Part shown: positions 36,379 through 45,530 of the stretch, in pieces
How positions within the stretch are numbered: position 1 is the stretch's first letter
How the letters are laid out: each line of letters starts with the position of its first letter
Origin: Arcticibacter tournemirensis
Lineage (GTDB): Bacteria > Bacteroidota > Bacteroidia > Sphingobacteriales > Sphingobacteriaceae
Length of the DNA: 64,000 nt
Assembly: GCF_006716645.1 (NCBI RefSeq)
Contig: NZ_VFPL01000001.1
Location: forward strand, 4,278,001 to 4,342,000
Reading direction: 5' to 3'
Program-made: the position numbers and the translations under genes
Notes under the pieces: model-generated
The model's database searches: none
What the model saw: the letters and a program-made list of their open reading frames with translations, nothing else
Told to the model about the DNA's origin: nothing

Positions 36379-38568
36379 TTATCTCTTAACCGCCTTTTTG
36401 GGCGTTGTCTTCGGAATATCTCTGCGGATGTCCAGTTCTGCAATGATATTTTTTGCACCGCCAAGTACATCAATACACCACAATACATAACGGGTATCCA
36501 CGCATATTGTACGTTTGTACTGTTTATCGAAGGCAATATCACCAGACATCGCTTCCCAGTTGCCGTCAAACGCCAGGCCTATCAGTTCGCCGTTTCCGTT
36601 AATAACAGGCGATCCGGAATTGCCTCCTGTAATGTCGTTGTTGCTGATGAAGTTGACAATGAGCGTTCCGTTCTGCCCGTAGTGCCCAAAGTTTCGGGTG
36701 TTATACGCATCAATAAAGCTTTGAGGTAAGTCAAATTCAGAATCACCAGGTACATACTTCTGCATCACTCCATCTATAGTGGTAACAATATTATAGGTAA
36801 TGCCGTCTTTCGGACTATAGTTCTGGACATTTCCATAGGTAATGCGCATCGTTGAGTTTGCATCAGGATACATCACTTTGTCCTTGTTCTTCTCAAGCAA
36901 TGCTTTGAGATAGAGGTTATCCAGCTTAGCCTTCGTTGTTTCGAATTCAGCTACAGAAGAGCCCATATTGATCTTGATAAAATCGGCTGGAACAAGGTTT
37001 ACTGCATACTGATATCCAGGATCGGCAGCGATATCATTAATTGTGATATTGCGGCTCAAAAAAGCTTTAAGCTTTTCAGGACGGATAAGTTCTGAGTTGT
37101 TCCACAAATAATCGGCGTACTTCTTAAATGTCTCCTCTGGGGTACCCTGCCAGTTATCCTGTGCAATAGTTGTATAGAACTTAGGATGCTGACTTTTAGG
37201 AATGTCGTTATAAAAAGCAGAATGAATGCTTACAAAGATCTTCTTATCGGCATTATCATTATATGTTTCTTCATATTCAGGCAAAGCTGCAGCAAGTTTG
37301 CTTTTTGCTTCCTGAAACTCCTTCTCTCCTTTTTTCGCAGCAACTACTAAACCAGCCAGCTGCCGTACCCATGCTGTAGCAAGAAATCCTTCGTTTATAT
37401 AGGTGCGTTCAATTGCAAAAGGCTCATAAGCTGCATAAGCGGCCTGATACTGACTGGTAAGCTGTGCATATTCCGGCTTAGATGCTGCCCATTTTGCAAA
37501 CTCTGCTTCCTGCTTTTGCTTTTGCTCGTAGATCTTCAGGCGCTTGAGCTGCTCTGTCTGACCGATGAAATATTTCCAGTAGTTAGCGATACCGGCGTAT
37601 TTAGAAGAAAGCTTTAATCTTGTAGCTACGTCTTTGTCCATCTCCTCCTTCCAGGCTTTCAGGCGAATATCCCGCAATTTTACAATCGTAGGCGACACTT
37701 TATCAGTGGCGAGCTTTACTCCATATGAAGTAAGGAACCTGTCGGTCCGGCCGGGAAATCCGTAAACCATTGAGAAATCACCATTCTTCATGCCTTTGAT
37801 AGAGACTGGTAGAAATTTCTTTGGAGTGTAGGGCTTGTTACTGGCAGAATAAGCTGCAGGCTTATTATCTGTTCCGGCATATACCCTGAATACAGAGAAA
37901 TCGCCAGTGTGACGAGGCCATACCCAGTTGTCGGTATCGCCGCCATATTTGCCTATCGACTGTGGAGGCGTGCCTACCAAACGAACGTCGGTGAACTTTT
38001 CGAAGATATAAAGAAAATACTGGTTGCCTTTATAGAAATCTCTTACAAAGCCATCGTATTTAGTGCCTTTAACAGCTTCAGCTGCGATCTGCGCTCCAAC
38101 TTCTTCAATCTTTGCGGCTTTCTGATCTTCAGGAAGGCCTTCAACGGCAGCTTTTACTTTTGCGGTAACATCCTGCATCCTCACCAGGAAATTTACAAAA
38201 AGGCCGGGGATCGGCTTTTCTTCTGAGAATGACTTCGCCCAGAACCCATTGTCGAGAATGTTGTCCTGAGGAGTAGAGTTAGATGCGATAGCATCGTAAC
38301 CGCAATGGTGATTTGTAAAGATCAAACCGTTCTTAGAAACAATTTCACCTGTACAAAAACCGCCAAATGACACAATAGCATCCTTGAGGCTCGCTTTGTT
38401 GATGCTGTAAAGGTCTTCAGGTGTAAGCTTGAAGCCCTGCTTCTTCATTTGTTCGTAATTCTTCCCGATGAGCATCGGGATCCACATTCCTTCGTCAGCT
38501 TTGGCAATTGAACTGAAGAGTATCGCCAGGCTTAAAAAGAATACAATAAATACATTATTCCTTCTCAT
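36379..38568 (-). CDS. S46-family dipeptidyl peptidase, DPP7-type
   Basis: 729 aa from ATG 38568 (MRRNNVFIVFFLSL, signal peptide). Catalytic triad: His in IFTNHHCGYDAI, Asp in RHTGDFSVFRVY, Ser in GGNSGSPVINGNGE. In the Porphyromonas gingivalis enzymes the residue 18 after the Ser is Gly in DPP7 (prefers hydrophobic P1) and Arg in DPP11 (acidic P1); here the aligned position is Gly (LIGLAFDGNWE), so a DPP7-like specificity is inferred. It removes dipeptides from the N-terminus of periplasmic oligopeptides. The gene is alone, with the intergenic repeat upstream. Confidence 0.9.
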   Translation of the reverse strand: MRRNNVFIVFFLSLAILFSSIAKADEGMWIPMLIGKNYEQMKKQGFKLTPEDLYSINKASLKDAIVSFGGFCTGEIVSKNGLIFTNHHCGYDAIASNSTPQDNILDNGFWAKSFSEEKPIPGLFVNFLVRMQDVTAKVKAAVEGLPEDQKAAKIEEVGAQIAAEAVKGTKYDGFVRDFYKGNQYFLYIFEKFTDVRLVGTPPQSIGKYGGDTDNWVWPRHTGDFSVFRVYAGTDNKPAAYSASNKPYTPKKFLPVSIKGMKNGDFSMVYGFPGRTDRFLTSYGVKLATDKVSPTIVKLRDIRLKAWKEEMDKDVATRLKLSSKYAGIANYWKYFIGQTEQLKRLKIYEQKQKQEAEFAKWAASKPEYAQLTSQYQAAYAAYEPFAIERTYINEGFLATAWVRQLAGLVVAAKKGEKEFQEAKSKLAAALPEYEETYNDNADKKIFVSIHSAFYNDIPKSQHPKFYTTIAQDNWQGTPEETFKKYADYLWNNSELIRPEKLKAFLSRNITINDIAADPGYQYAVNLVPADFIKINMGSSVAEFETTKAKLDNLYLKALLEKNKDKVMYPDANSTMRITYGNVQNYSPKDGITYNIVTTIDGVMQKYVPGDSEFDLPQSFIDAYNTRNFGHYGQNGTLIVNFISNNDITGGNSGSPVINGNGELIGLAFDGNWEAMSGDIAFDKQYKRTICVDTRYVLWCIDVLGGAKNIIAELDIRRDIPKTTPKKAVKR

Positions 38569-38668
38569 TATAAAATTGTTATCGGGAGCGAAATTACACA
38601 ATGTTGCGGAATTTCCATTGCCTGGCGGTTAGCAGTTGGCTATTAGCTTTGAGCTTTAAGCTCTCAAC

Positions 38669-39073
38669 TCACTTAGTATTATGCAGAAAGGGTTTGTTCG
38701 GGTCGGCTGGGAATGAAAGCATGTACTTTACGATCTTTTCGGCATCTTCCTTCTTCAGTTGAGGATGGGGTGTCATCTCACGCGATCCCCATAGCCCCTC
38801 GTTCGGTTTTACACCGATGATAACTTTATATGCAAGATGTGAGATATTCGCTTCAGAGGACTCGTATTCTGCCGCCAGCTGCCTGAATGAAGGGCCGATA
38901 ATTGCGCTGCTCTCGGCATGACAGCCGCCGCAGTCTTCTCTCGCAAAGAGCGCTTTCCCTTCTCCCAAATCCTTATCCGCAGTGTTCTCCGTTCCTGATG
39001 CGGTTTTTTCTTTCGACCGGCCACAGGAAGCAAGAACAATAAAAACCAGTAAAAACGGAACCAGAAATCGCAT
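38669..39073 (-). CDS. Small c-type cytochrome lipoprotein
   Basis: 134 aa. Signal peptide with lipobox VLASC (Cys 17), heme motif CGGCH (about residues 49-53), and the axial Met region SREMTPHP near 102. It is a class I cytochrome c attached to a membrane, of the sort that passes electrons to an oxidase or a dehydrogenase. It lies about 100 nt upstream of the S46 gene on the same strand and is divergent from the DeoR regulator. No partner enzyme is next to it. Confidence 0.9.
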   Translation of the reverse strand: MRFLVPFLLVFIVLASCGRSKEKTASGTENTADKDLGEGKALFAREDCGGCHAESSAIIGPSFRQLAAEYESSEANISHLAYKVIIGVKPNEGLWGSREMTPHPQLKKEDAEKIVKYMLSFPADPNKPFLHNTK

Positions 39074-39387
39074 AATTGAAGAATTAACTATATTCTAACA
39101 AAGGATAGCCTGCTTGGTTTTGAGAAGCCGATGGCGGCTTTTGGCAGTTGGCAATTGGCTATTAGCCTTCAGTTCTTTTAGCTTGTTAGCAAATCGCTGT
39201 AGCTGAGCTGTTGGCTATTGGCTGTTTGGCAATTGGGTAATAGTTGTTGGCTTTTTAGCTTTGGACTTTCACCTTTTGGCTGTCTGCTTTCACCTTTTAG
39301 CTTTCTGCTTCTCAAAACTCACAACTTTTCACTTTCAACTTTCAACTTTCAACTTATATTTGGGAACTAATTGAATCATGCCCGATT
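39074..39387. repeat. Intergenic region filled with degenerate repeats and the DeoR promoter
   Basis: About 314 nt between the divergent cytochrome c gene and the DeoR gene. From 39130 to 39355 it consists of words such as CAATTGGCTATTAGC, CTTTTAGCTTT and a final CTTTCAACTTTCAACTTTCAACTT tract. The last stretch abuts TATATTTG (39355-39362), a good -7 box for the DeoR gene. No coding sequence. Confidence 0.7.
39355..39362 (+). promoter_or_regulatory. Candidate -7 element of the DeoR gene
   Basis: TATATTTG fits TAnnTTTG 25 nt upstream of the ATG. The repeat upstream offers only TTTC instead of TTTG at the -33 position. Confidence 0.4.
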
Positions 39388-40131
39388 ATGTTAAAAGAGG
39401 AAAGACATACATACATCATCAAACAGATAAACCTTCACAACAAGGTGCTTTCGTCTGATCTGAGTATAGAACTAAATGTTTCTGAGGACACTATCCGTAG
39501 AGATCTGAATGAGCTCGCAGAAAGCGGAAAAGTCCTTAAAGTTTATGGAGGTGCACTGTCTAAATCTTTTCATTATCCCTTTCAGCAAAACGACATTTAC
39601 GCGCGGGAATCGAAAAAAGAGATTGCGCGAAAGGTGATCGGCCTCATTCAGCCCGGAATGGTGCTGCTGGCCGGAGGAGGCACTTCACTAATCGAGCTGG
39701 CAAGGCTAATGCCCGAGAACTTGCACTGCACTGTATTCACGGTAAGTCCACTCGTTGCCCTCGAACTTACCGAACGCTCGGGTGTCGATGTAATCCTGAT
39801 CGGAGGCCATCTTTCTAAAAACTCACATATAAATACCGGCGCGCTTACTATCAGTATCCTGGCGGATATTAAAGTCGACCTGTGTATCCTTGGAACGAAC
39901 GGCCTTTCCCTGGAAGAGGGAGTAACCGACTCCGACTGGGAAGTTGTGCAGGTAAAAAAAGCGATGATCAAAGCCTCTCAGAAGCTGGCTATGGTAAGTA
40001 TCGCCGAGAAGCTGAATTCAGTCCAGAAAATGAAGGTCTGCGGCTTAAATGCCATCCACTACCTGGTCACAGACCTTGACCCTGCTGATAAAATGTTGCA
40101 AGGCTATTCAAAGACGTTGACTGTGTTATAA
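39388..40131 (+). CDS. DeoR/GlpR-family transcriptional regulator
   Basis: 247 aa. N-terminal DeoR helix-turn-helix (LSSDLSIELNVSEDTIRRDLNELAESGKV) and a sugar-phosphate sensing domain (LLAGGGTSLIELARLMP, VILIGGHLSKNSHINTG, LGTNGLSLEEGVTDSDWE). Such regulators repress catabolic operons and release DNA when a phosphorylated sugar binds. It lies tail-to-tail with the D-lactate-type dehydrogenase gene (1-nt gap) at the end of the peptidoglycan locus, so MurNAc-6P or GlcNAc-6P is a plausible, unproven effector. Length is normal. Confidence 0.92.
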   Translation: MLKEERHTYIIKQINLHNKVLSSDLSIELNVSEDTIRRDLNELAESGKVLKVYGGALSKSFHYPFQQNDIYARESKKEIARKVIGLIQPGMVLLAGGGTSLIELARLMPENLHCTVFTVSPLVALELTERSGVDVILIGGHLSKNSHINTGALTISILADIKVDLCILGTNGLSLEEGVTDSDWEVVQVKKAMIKASQKLAMVSIAEKLNSVQKMKVCGLNAIHYLVTDLDPADKMLQGYSKTLTVL

Positions 40132-40132
40132 A

Positions 40133-42979
40133 TCAAACGCATTCATCAAGCAAATACACGATCGACTCGTAGTTCTTTCCCACGGCGTCGGACAAGTTCA
40201 TTTCGCAAGTCTTTGCTGTGGAGTAATATCCATCGTATTCCTTCTGCCTCACTTCCTCGGCTTCAGGAAGAGTCGCCGATTTGGTAAGCTCAGGGAACCA
40301 GAATCCTCTGTCGCCGGCCATACCGCAACAGCCCGCACTTAAGGGAACATCTACCTTATCGGCTAACTGGTGCGCTATCTTTAAAAATTTCGCTTCCAGT
40401 CCCATTTTCTGTAATGAACAAACCGGGTGTAATACGATCTCCTTCTTCGTTCTTTTAACCGTCACTGCGGGAAGAATATAATCCAGGATATAATCGATAC
40501 TGTCGAGGATCTTAATCTTGTCGAATTTGATCTTATTAGGCTCCGAGAGCGACGGTCGGCAATGATGGAGGGTAAATGTACACGAAGTAATATCGAGCAC
40601 CACAGGGAGGCGCCCTTCGTCTGTCCACTTCCAAAGTTTTTCTATGGTTTCGTTGGCTGTATAAGAGAACGCTTTGTTAAATCCTTTGGACGAGAACAGT
40701 TGTCCGCAGCAAGCGGACTGAATATCATCCGGGATCAGCAGTCCCATCCGGGCTTTTTCTGCAACATTGAGAAAAGTATCAATGATACTCTTCTTATTCT
40801 CCTGCGCTCCTCCCATATTCCTCGAAATACAGGTTGGGAAGTAAACGGCACCAACTGCGTTACCACTGTTTTGCGAACGCTTAATTTGTCCGGCCAGTCC
40901 TGGTGACGGCTTTAGCTGATTACTCCATAACGGAAAAAGAGGTACCACCTCCTTCATTCCTTTTGTAAGCTTCAAAAGGGAATTGTCGCCAAAGATCCGG
41001 TTCACTGCCATTCCTGCCTGGAGACCCATTTTAACTGACGTGGCAACAGTTCCGAAGTTTTTTGCAATGGTCAAAGCAACGCTGTTCGCAAAATCACTGT
41101 GATTTTCTTTTCTTAGTCGTTTTACCAGCATGCCGGTATTAATGTCGACCGGACAGGCAGTAGCGCAAAGTCCGTCGACCGCACAGGTATCTAGTCCATC
41201 GTACTGATATTGGTCCAGCAGTTCTTTATGCTGCTGCTTCTTACCCTGACTTTTCAGTTTCAGGAGCTCGCGTCTTACTACGATGCGCCTCCGTGGAGTA
41301 AGAGTGACGTTCCTGCTTGGACACTTATATTCACAGAAGCCGCATTCCATACACTTATCCACTTCTTCTTCTACCTGTTGAAGCTCCTTGAGATCCCGGA
41401 TATGCGCTTTCTTATCTTCATTTATGATTACTCCCGGGTTCAACAGGTTCTCAGGATCGACAACCTGCTTCAGGCTCTTCATGATCTGATAGACCTCCGC
41501 TCCCCATTCGGTCTCTACAAAGGGAGCCATATTCCTGCCGGTACCATGTTCTGCTTTCAGCGCTCCGTCGTATTTCTTAACCACCAGATCGACCACTTCG
41601 TTTAAAAAGCGGTCATACCGTTCAATCTCCGACTCCGAATCAAAGGCCTGTGTTACTACAAAGTGAATATTGCCGTCTTTAGCATGACCAAAAATGATGG
41701 CATTCTGGTACCCATGTTTTTTAAAGAGCTGCTGAAGATCGAGGATTGCATCTCCGAGCTGCTCTACCGGGAAAGCAATATCTTCGAGGATTACGGTGGT
41801 CCCACTCCTCCTCACCGCGCCGACGGCGGGAAACATTCCTTTCCGGATCTTCCACAGAAATGCCTGCTCCAGGGGGTCGGAAGTGAATACCGGGGGATAG
41901 AGCACCGACAGGCCGGGAGAAAGACCCAAAAAGCCACTCGTCTTGGCCTGGAGTTCAGCCTCATTATTGCCCTGATACTCCACCAGCAAAGCCGCCGCTG
42001 TTTCTGGCAACACTTTTAATACATCAGGAACGCCTTTAATATGCTCAACAGAACGCAATGAAGCCCTGTCCATTAATTCCACTGCTTCTGCCCCCGACAC
42101 AGTAAGCGGAACGATTGCCTGACACGCCGCATAAATATCTGGAAAGTAGAGCAATGCTGTCGATTTAACCGGATAATCCGGAACGGTATGCATCACTGCT
42201 TCTGAAATGAACCCAAGCGTTCCTTCTGATCCGATAAGCAGGTGAGCCAGAATATCAAGCGGTTCATGGTGATCTATGAAAGCATTTACCGAATATCCTA
42301 CCGTGTTCTTGGTTTTGTATTTACTCCTGATCCTGTTGTGAAGTTCCGGATTAGCACGGATCTGGTCGCGCAGGACCGCTATCTGCTGATATGCCTCCTG
42401 GCACTCTGTTTCAAACCGTTTATAATCCGCACTGTTTTCCGTAGAAAACACGTTACCGTCTGGCAGCACAAAACGTATGTACTTCGTTGTGTGATAAGAA
42501 TTTCGGCTCACACCGCAGCACATACCACTGGCATTATTAGAAAGTATGCCACCCATCATCGCAGAATTGATGCTTGCAGGGTCGGGGCCTATTTTTTTAA
42601 AGTACTTTTTTAAACGGGCATTTACTACCGAGCCGATCACTCCCGGCTCAACTCTTACAGAGGCTCCGTCGTCCTCAATTTTCAGCCCTTTCCAGTATTT
42701 GCTCAATTCTACCAATATGCCGTCGGTGATAGACTGACCGGATAAACTGGTACCAGCTGCCCTGAAAGTAAGAGGAATTTTATTCTCGTGAGAGAAACGG
42801 AATAACCCTTTAATCTCCTCCTCTGAGACCGGCTGCACTACCGCTTTCGGTCGCAAATGATAAAATCCCGCGTCCGATGCATACGATACAAGATCGATCA
42901 GGCGACATTTTATACGGTCTTCAGGTAGAACAGATTCTAAAAGTTTTCCTATGTTCATTTTCAAATTATGATTAGCCAA
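40133..42979 (-). CDS. FAD-linked oxidase/Fe-S dehydrogenase (D-lactate or D-2-hydroxyacid type)
   Basis: 948 aa. N-terminal FAD-binding PCMH domain (PLTFRAAGTSLSGQSITDG), FAD-linked oxidase C-terminal domain (IFGHAKDGNIHFVVTQAFD, KYDGALKAEHGTGRNMAPFV), a 2x[4Fe-4S] region (CMECGFCEYKCPSRN; CAVDGLCATACPVD) and a C-terminal CCG/GlpC-like region (ACCGQLF; SAGCCGMAGDRGFW). This is the architecture of single-chain D-lactate and D-2-hydroxyglutarate dehydrogenases (GlcD fused to GlpC; E. coli YdiJ type). It should pass electrons to quinone. In this locus D-lactate, released by MurQ, is the natural candidate. It is the last gene of the minus-strand operon. Confidence 0.88.
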   Translation of the reverse strand: MANHNLKMNIGKLLESVLPEDRIKCRLIDLVSYASDAGFYHLRPKAVVQPVSEEEIKGLFRFSHENKIPLTFRAAGTSLSGQSITDGILVELSKYWKGLKIEDDGASVRVEPGVIGSVVNARLKKYFKKIGPDPASINSAMMGGILSNNASGMCCGVSRNSYHTTKYIRFVLPDGNVFSTENSADYKRFETECQEAYQQIAVLRDQIRANPELHNRIRSKYKTKNTVGYSVNAFIDHHEPLDILAHLLIGSEGTLGFISEAVMHTVPDYPVKSTALLYFPDIYAACQAIVPLTVSGAEAVELMDRASLRSVEHIKGVPDVLKVLPETAAALLVEYQGNNEAELQAKTSGFLGLSPGLSVLYPPVFTSDPLEQAFLWKIRKGMFPAVGAVRRSGTTVILEDIAFPVEQLGDAILDLQQLFKKHGYQNAIIFGHAKDGNIHFVVTQAFDSESEIERYDRFLNEVVDLVVKKYDGALKAEHGTGRNMAPFVETEWGAEVYQIMKSLKQVVDPENLLNPGVIINEDKKAHIRDLKELQQVEEEVDKCMECGFCEYKCPSRNVTLTPRRRIVVRRELLKLKSQGKKQQHKELLDQYQYDGLDTCAVDGLCATACPVDINTGMLVKRLRKENHSDFANSVALTIAKNFGTVATSVKMGLQAGMAVNRIFGDNSLLKLTKGMKEVVPLFPLWSNQLKPSPGLAGQIKRSQNSGNAVGAVYFPTCISRNMGGAQENKKSIIDTFLNVAEKARMGLLIPDDIQSACCGQLFSSKGFNKAFSYTANETIEKLWKWTDEGRLPVVLDITSCTFTLHHCRPSLSEPNKIKFDKIKILDSIDYILDYILPAVTVKRTKKEIVLHPVCSLQKMGLEAKFLKIAHQLADKVDVPLSAGCCGMAGDRGFWFPELTKSATLPEAEEVRQKEYDGYYSTAKTCEMNLSDAVGKNYESIVYLLDECV

Positions 42980-43040
42980 TCCACGTCGGCTTTTCGGGTA
43001 CAGGCCCCAGTTGTAATACAGCCTGAGATCGAGCCGAAGT

Positions 43041-44513
43041 TTAAACTTTCGCTTTCCCGCTCTTTCCAGTTACTAACAATAACAGGTAAGTAATCAGGCC
43101 GTTAATGATGATTAGTTCAAAACCTATTGAATACCCAAACCAGGACCCTGAATTCCTATCTATTATAAACGAAAGAACAGGCGACAAAATACATATAAAA
43201 GGCACAAGTTTATCGGTTACTATCCTTTTTGTGGACATGCCGAAAGCAAATAAACCAACAAGCGGCCCATAGGTGTACCCGGCTGCTTTAAAAATTGCGT
43301 TCACTACAGAATCATCGTTAATAATCTTAAATCCAAGGATAACAAGAAGCATGATAAACGAAAAGATCACATGCACCATATGGCGGGTACGTATCAGCGC
43401 AGGGTCGTTATGATTTTCTTTCTTGTTAAAGCCAAGGAAATCTACGCAGAATGACGTAGTTAGAGCTGTAAGCGCCGAATCGGTGGTTGCAAATGTCGCG
43501 GCGGTTAATCCGAGCATGAAAACAACCCCTGGTATCAAGTTGAGATGATTTAAAGCGATTTCAGGAAACAAATGGTCGGGAGTCTGAAGCGCTGATACAT
43601 CAATATTGTTTGCCGAGGCATACATATAAAGCAGGGCACCGACGCTGAGGAAAAACAGGTTGATCACTACAAACACTGAAGTGAACGTGAGCATGTTCTT
43701 TTGTGCTTCACCAATATTTTTGCAGCTTAGATTCTTCTGCATCAGGTCCTGATCGAGGCCTGTCATCGCTATGGTAACAAATATCCCTCCTAAAAACTGC
43801 TTTACGAAGTGATTTTTATTCCCCAGGAAATCTTCCCAGAAGAATATCCTGGAGTATGAGCTATTCTTTACCGTCTCGAAAGTCTGAGCCAGGTTGAGAT
43901 TCAGGCTCTTTGATATAAACCAGATAGAGAGAATAACTGAAGACAGGAGAAATACCGTTTGAAGAGTGTCGGTAATGATAATTGTCTTGAGCCCGCCTTT
44001 AAAAGTATAGAGCCATATAAGCACAAGGCAGATTAATACAGTAGCCCAGAATGGAACATTCCATGCGTCGAATATGAACTTCTGAAGGACGATCGCTACA
44101 AGGTACAACCTGAAAGCCGACCCTATGGTTCTCGAAATAAGGAAGATCATAGCGCCCGACTTGTAGCTCCAGAATCCCAGCCGGTTCTCGAGGTAGGTAT
44201 AGATGGAGATGAGGTGAATCCGGTAATACAGAGGCAGCAACACCGTTGCTATCAGAACGAACCCCACAGCATTACCCAGAACAAACTGGAAATAACCAAA
44301 GCTGCTGTTCACAACTGCTCCGGGAACAGAGATGAAGGTAACGCCCGAAAGCGCTGTGCCAATCATTCCAAAGGCCACAAAATACCACTTTGAGTTACGG
44401 TTGGCAATGAAAAACGTTGAGTTATCGGCCGAATTCCGCGACGTGAAATATGAAATAATTATCAACAGGCCAAAATAGCCTATCAAAAAAGATAATAATA
44501 CAATTGGAGGCAT
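43041..44513 (-). CDS. Sodium:solute symporter (SSS family)
   Basis: 490 aa with about thirteen membrane helices. The family pattern is seen in GYFGLLIIISYFTSRNSADNSTFFIANRNSKW at the start (given here in motif form: FTSRNSADNSTFF, then GMIGTALSGVTFISVPG) and in LGLTAATFATTDSALTALTTSFCVDF. It drives uptake of a small solute with sodium. It lies between murQ (158 nt upstream, repeats in the gap) and the dehydrogenase gene (61 nt downstream), so MurNAc, another amino sugar or a muropeptide fragment is a plausible cargo. Confidence 0.9.
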   Translation of the reverse strand: MPPIVLLSFLIGYFGLLIIISYFTSRNSADNSTFFIANRNSKWYFVAFGMIGTALSGVTFISVPGAVVNSSFGYFQFVLGNAVGFVLIATVLLPLYYRIHLISIYTYLENRLGFWSYKSGAMIFLISRTIGSAFRLYLVAIVLQKFIFDAWNVPFWATVLICLVLIWLYTFKGGLKTIIITDTLQTVFLLSSVILSIWFISKSLNLNLAQTFETVKNSSYSRIFFWEDFLGNKNHFVKQFLGGIFVTIAMTGLDQDLMQKNLSCKNIGEAQKNMLTFTSVFVVINLFFLSVGALLYMYASANNIDVSALQTPDHLFPEIALNHLNLIPGVVFMLGLTAATFATTDSALTALTTSFCVDFLGFNKKENHNDPALIRTRHMVHVIFSFIMLLVILGFKIINDDSVVNAIFKAAGYTYGPLVGLFAFGMSTKRIVTDKLVPFICILSPVLSFIIDRNSGSWFGYSIGFELIIINGLITYLLLLVTGKSGKAKV

Positions 44514-44671
44514 CTTTTAAGTTGAAAGTTGTACGTTATAAGTTGTAAGTTATACGTTGTAAGTTGTAAGTAGCTAAAAGGCGAAAGCAGAAAGCTAAAA
44601 GCGGAAAGTCCAGAGTTAAAAGTGGAAAGTCCAAAGCTGAAAGCGATAGCTAAGCGCCAACAGCCAATCTG
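44514..44671. repeat. Degenerate intergenic repeat between murQ and the symporter gene
   Basis: Words of the same family (AGTTGAAAGTTGTACGTTATAAGTTG, AGCTAAAAG, GCGAAAGC) fill the whole gap, from one base after the murQ stop to the symporter start codon. No gene. A minor promoter could lie here. Confidence 0.7.
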
Positions 44672-45481
44672 CTACGCCCGAACAATCGCCTCTATCGCTT
44701 TACGCACATTTCCGTATTTTTCGAGTAAGTCGGAAGCCGTTTGTTCGTCCGTTCCGGTTTCTTTCATAATAATACGAACGCCTCTGCTATATAGCTTATT
44801 ATTCGTTAACTGCATGTCTACCATCTTATTACCTTTCACCCTTCCCAGTTGAATCATCACAGAAGTAGTGAGCATATTCAGCACAAGCTTTTGAGCGGTA
44901 CCCGACTTCATGCGCGTCGATCCTGACAGGAATTCGGGACCAACAACTACTTCGACAGGATACTGCGCTGCTGCTGCTACAGGGCTTCCGGAATTACAGA
45001 CGATGCACCCCGTTGCAATTCCGTTTTCATTGGCCTTTTTCAATCCTCCGATCACATAGGGAGTAGTACCTGAAGCGGCTATCCCCACTACTACATCGCT
45101 GGAATCGATTTCATATTCCTGGAGGTCGAGCCAGGCTTGCTCAGCGTCGTCCTCTGCAAATTCTACCGCCTTGCGGATAGCACTGTCGCCCCCTGCTATT
45201 ATCCCGATCACCCAGTCGAATGGCACGCCGAAGGTTGGAGGACACTCCGACGCATCTAATATCCCGAGTCGCCCGCTTGTTCCGGCGCCAATGTAAAACA
45301 AACGCCCCCCTTCTTTCATCTTTTCCGACGTTATGGCTGCGAGCTTCTCTATCTGAGGTATCGCCTTTTCAACAGCTAAAGGAACTGATTTATCTTCGTT
45401 ATTTATGTTAACCAGCACTTCCCTTAAAGACATCTTTTCAAGATCATTGTAATCTGAATCTTTCTCTGTTACTATTTCCAT
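44672..45481 (-). CDS. murQ: N-acetylmuramic acid 6-phosphate etherase
   Basis: 269 aa. SIS-fold sugar-phosphate site with the MurQ signature GAGTSGRLGILDASECPPTFG (shown as GAGTSGRLGILDASECPP), and GPEFLSGSTRMKSGTAQKLVL in two halves (EFLSGSTRMKSGTAQK). It splits MurNAc-6-phosphate into GlcNAc-6-phosphate and D-lactate in the cytoplasm. It is the diagnostic gene for peptidoglycan sugar catabolism, here in the middle of a minus-strand operon, 49 nt downstream of a class-A-like serine hydrolase. A MurNAc kinase to make its substrate is not in the window. Confidence 0.95.
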   Translation of the reverse strand: MEIVTEKDSDYNDLEKMSLREVLVNINNEDKSVPLAVEKAIPQIEKLAAITSEKMKEGGRLFYIGAGTSGRLGILDASECPPTFGVPFDWVIGIIAGGDSAIRKAVEFAEDDAEQAWLDLQEYEIDSSDVVVGIAASGTTPYVIGGLKKANENGIATGCIVCNSGSPVAAAAQYPVEVVVGPEFLSGSTRMKSGTAQKLVLNMLTTSVMIQLGRVKGNKMVDMQLTNNKLYSRGVRIIMKETGTDEQTASDLLEKYGNVRKAIEAIVRA

Positions 45482-45530
45482 TCTAATAATTTATATTCTA
45501 ATTGTCCTTTATTATATACTTCAAAACCGT

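Noticed and set aside
39130-39360. Repeat tract before the DeoR gene as a CRISPR or minisatellite
   Set aside because: Words are degenerate with no fixed unit length or spacers.
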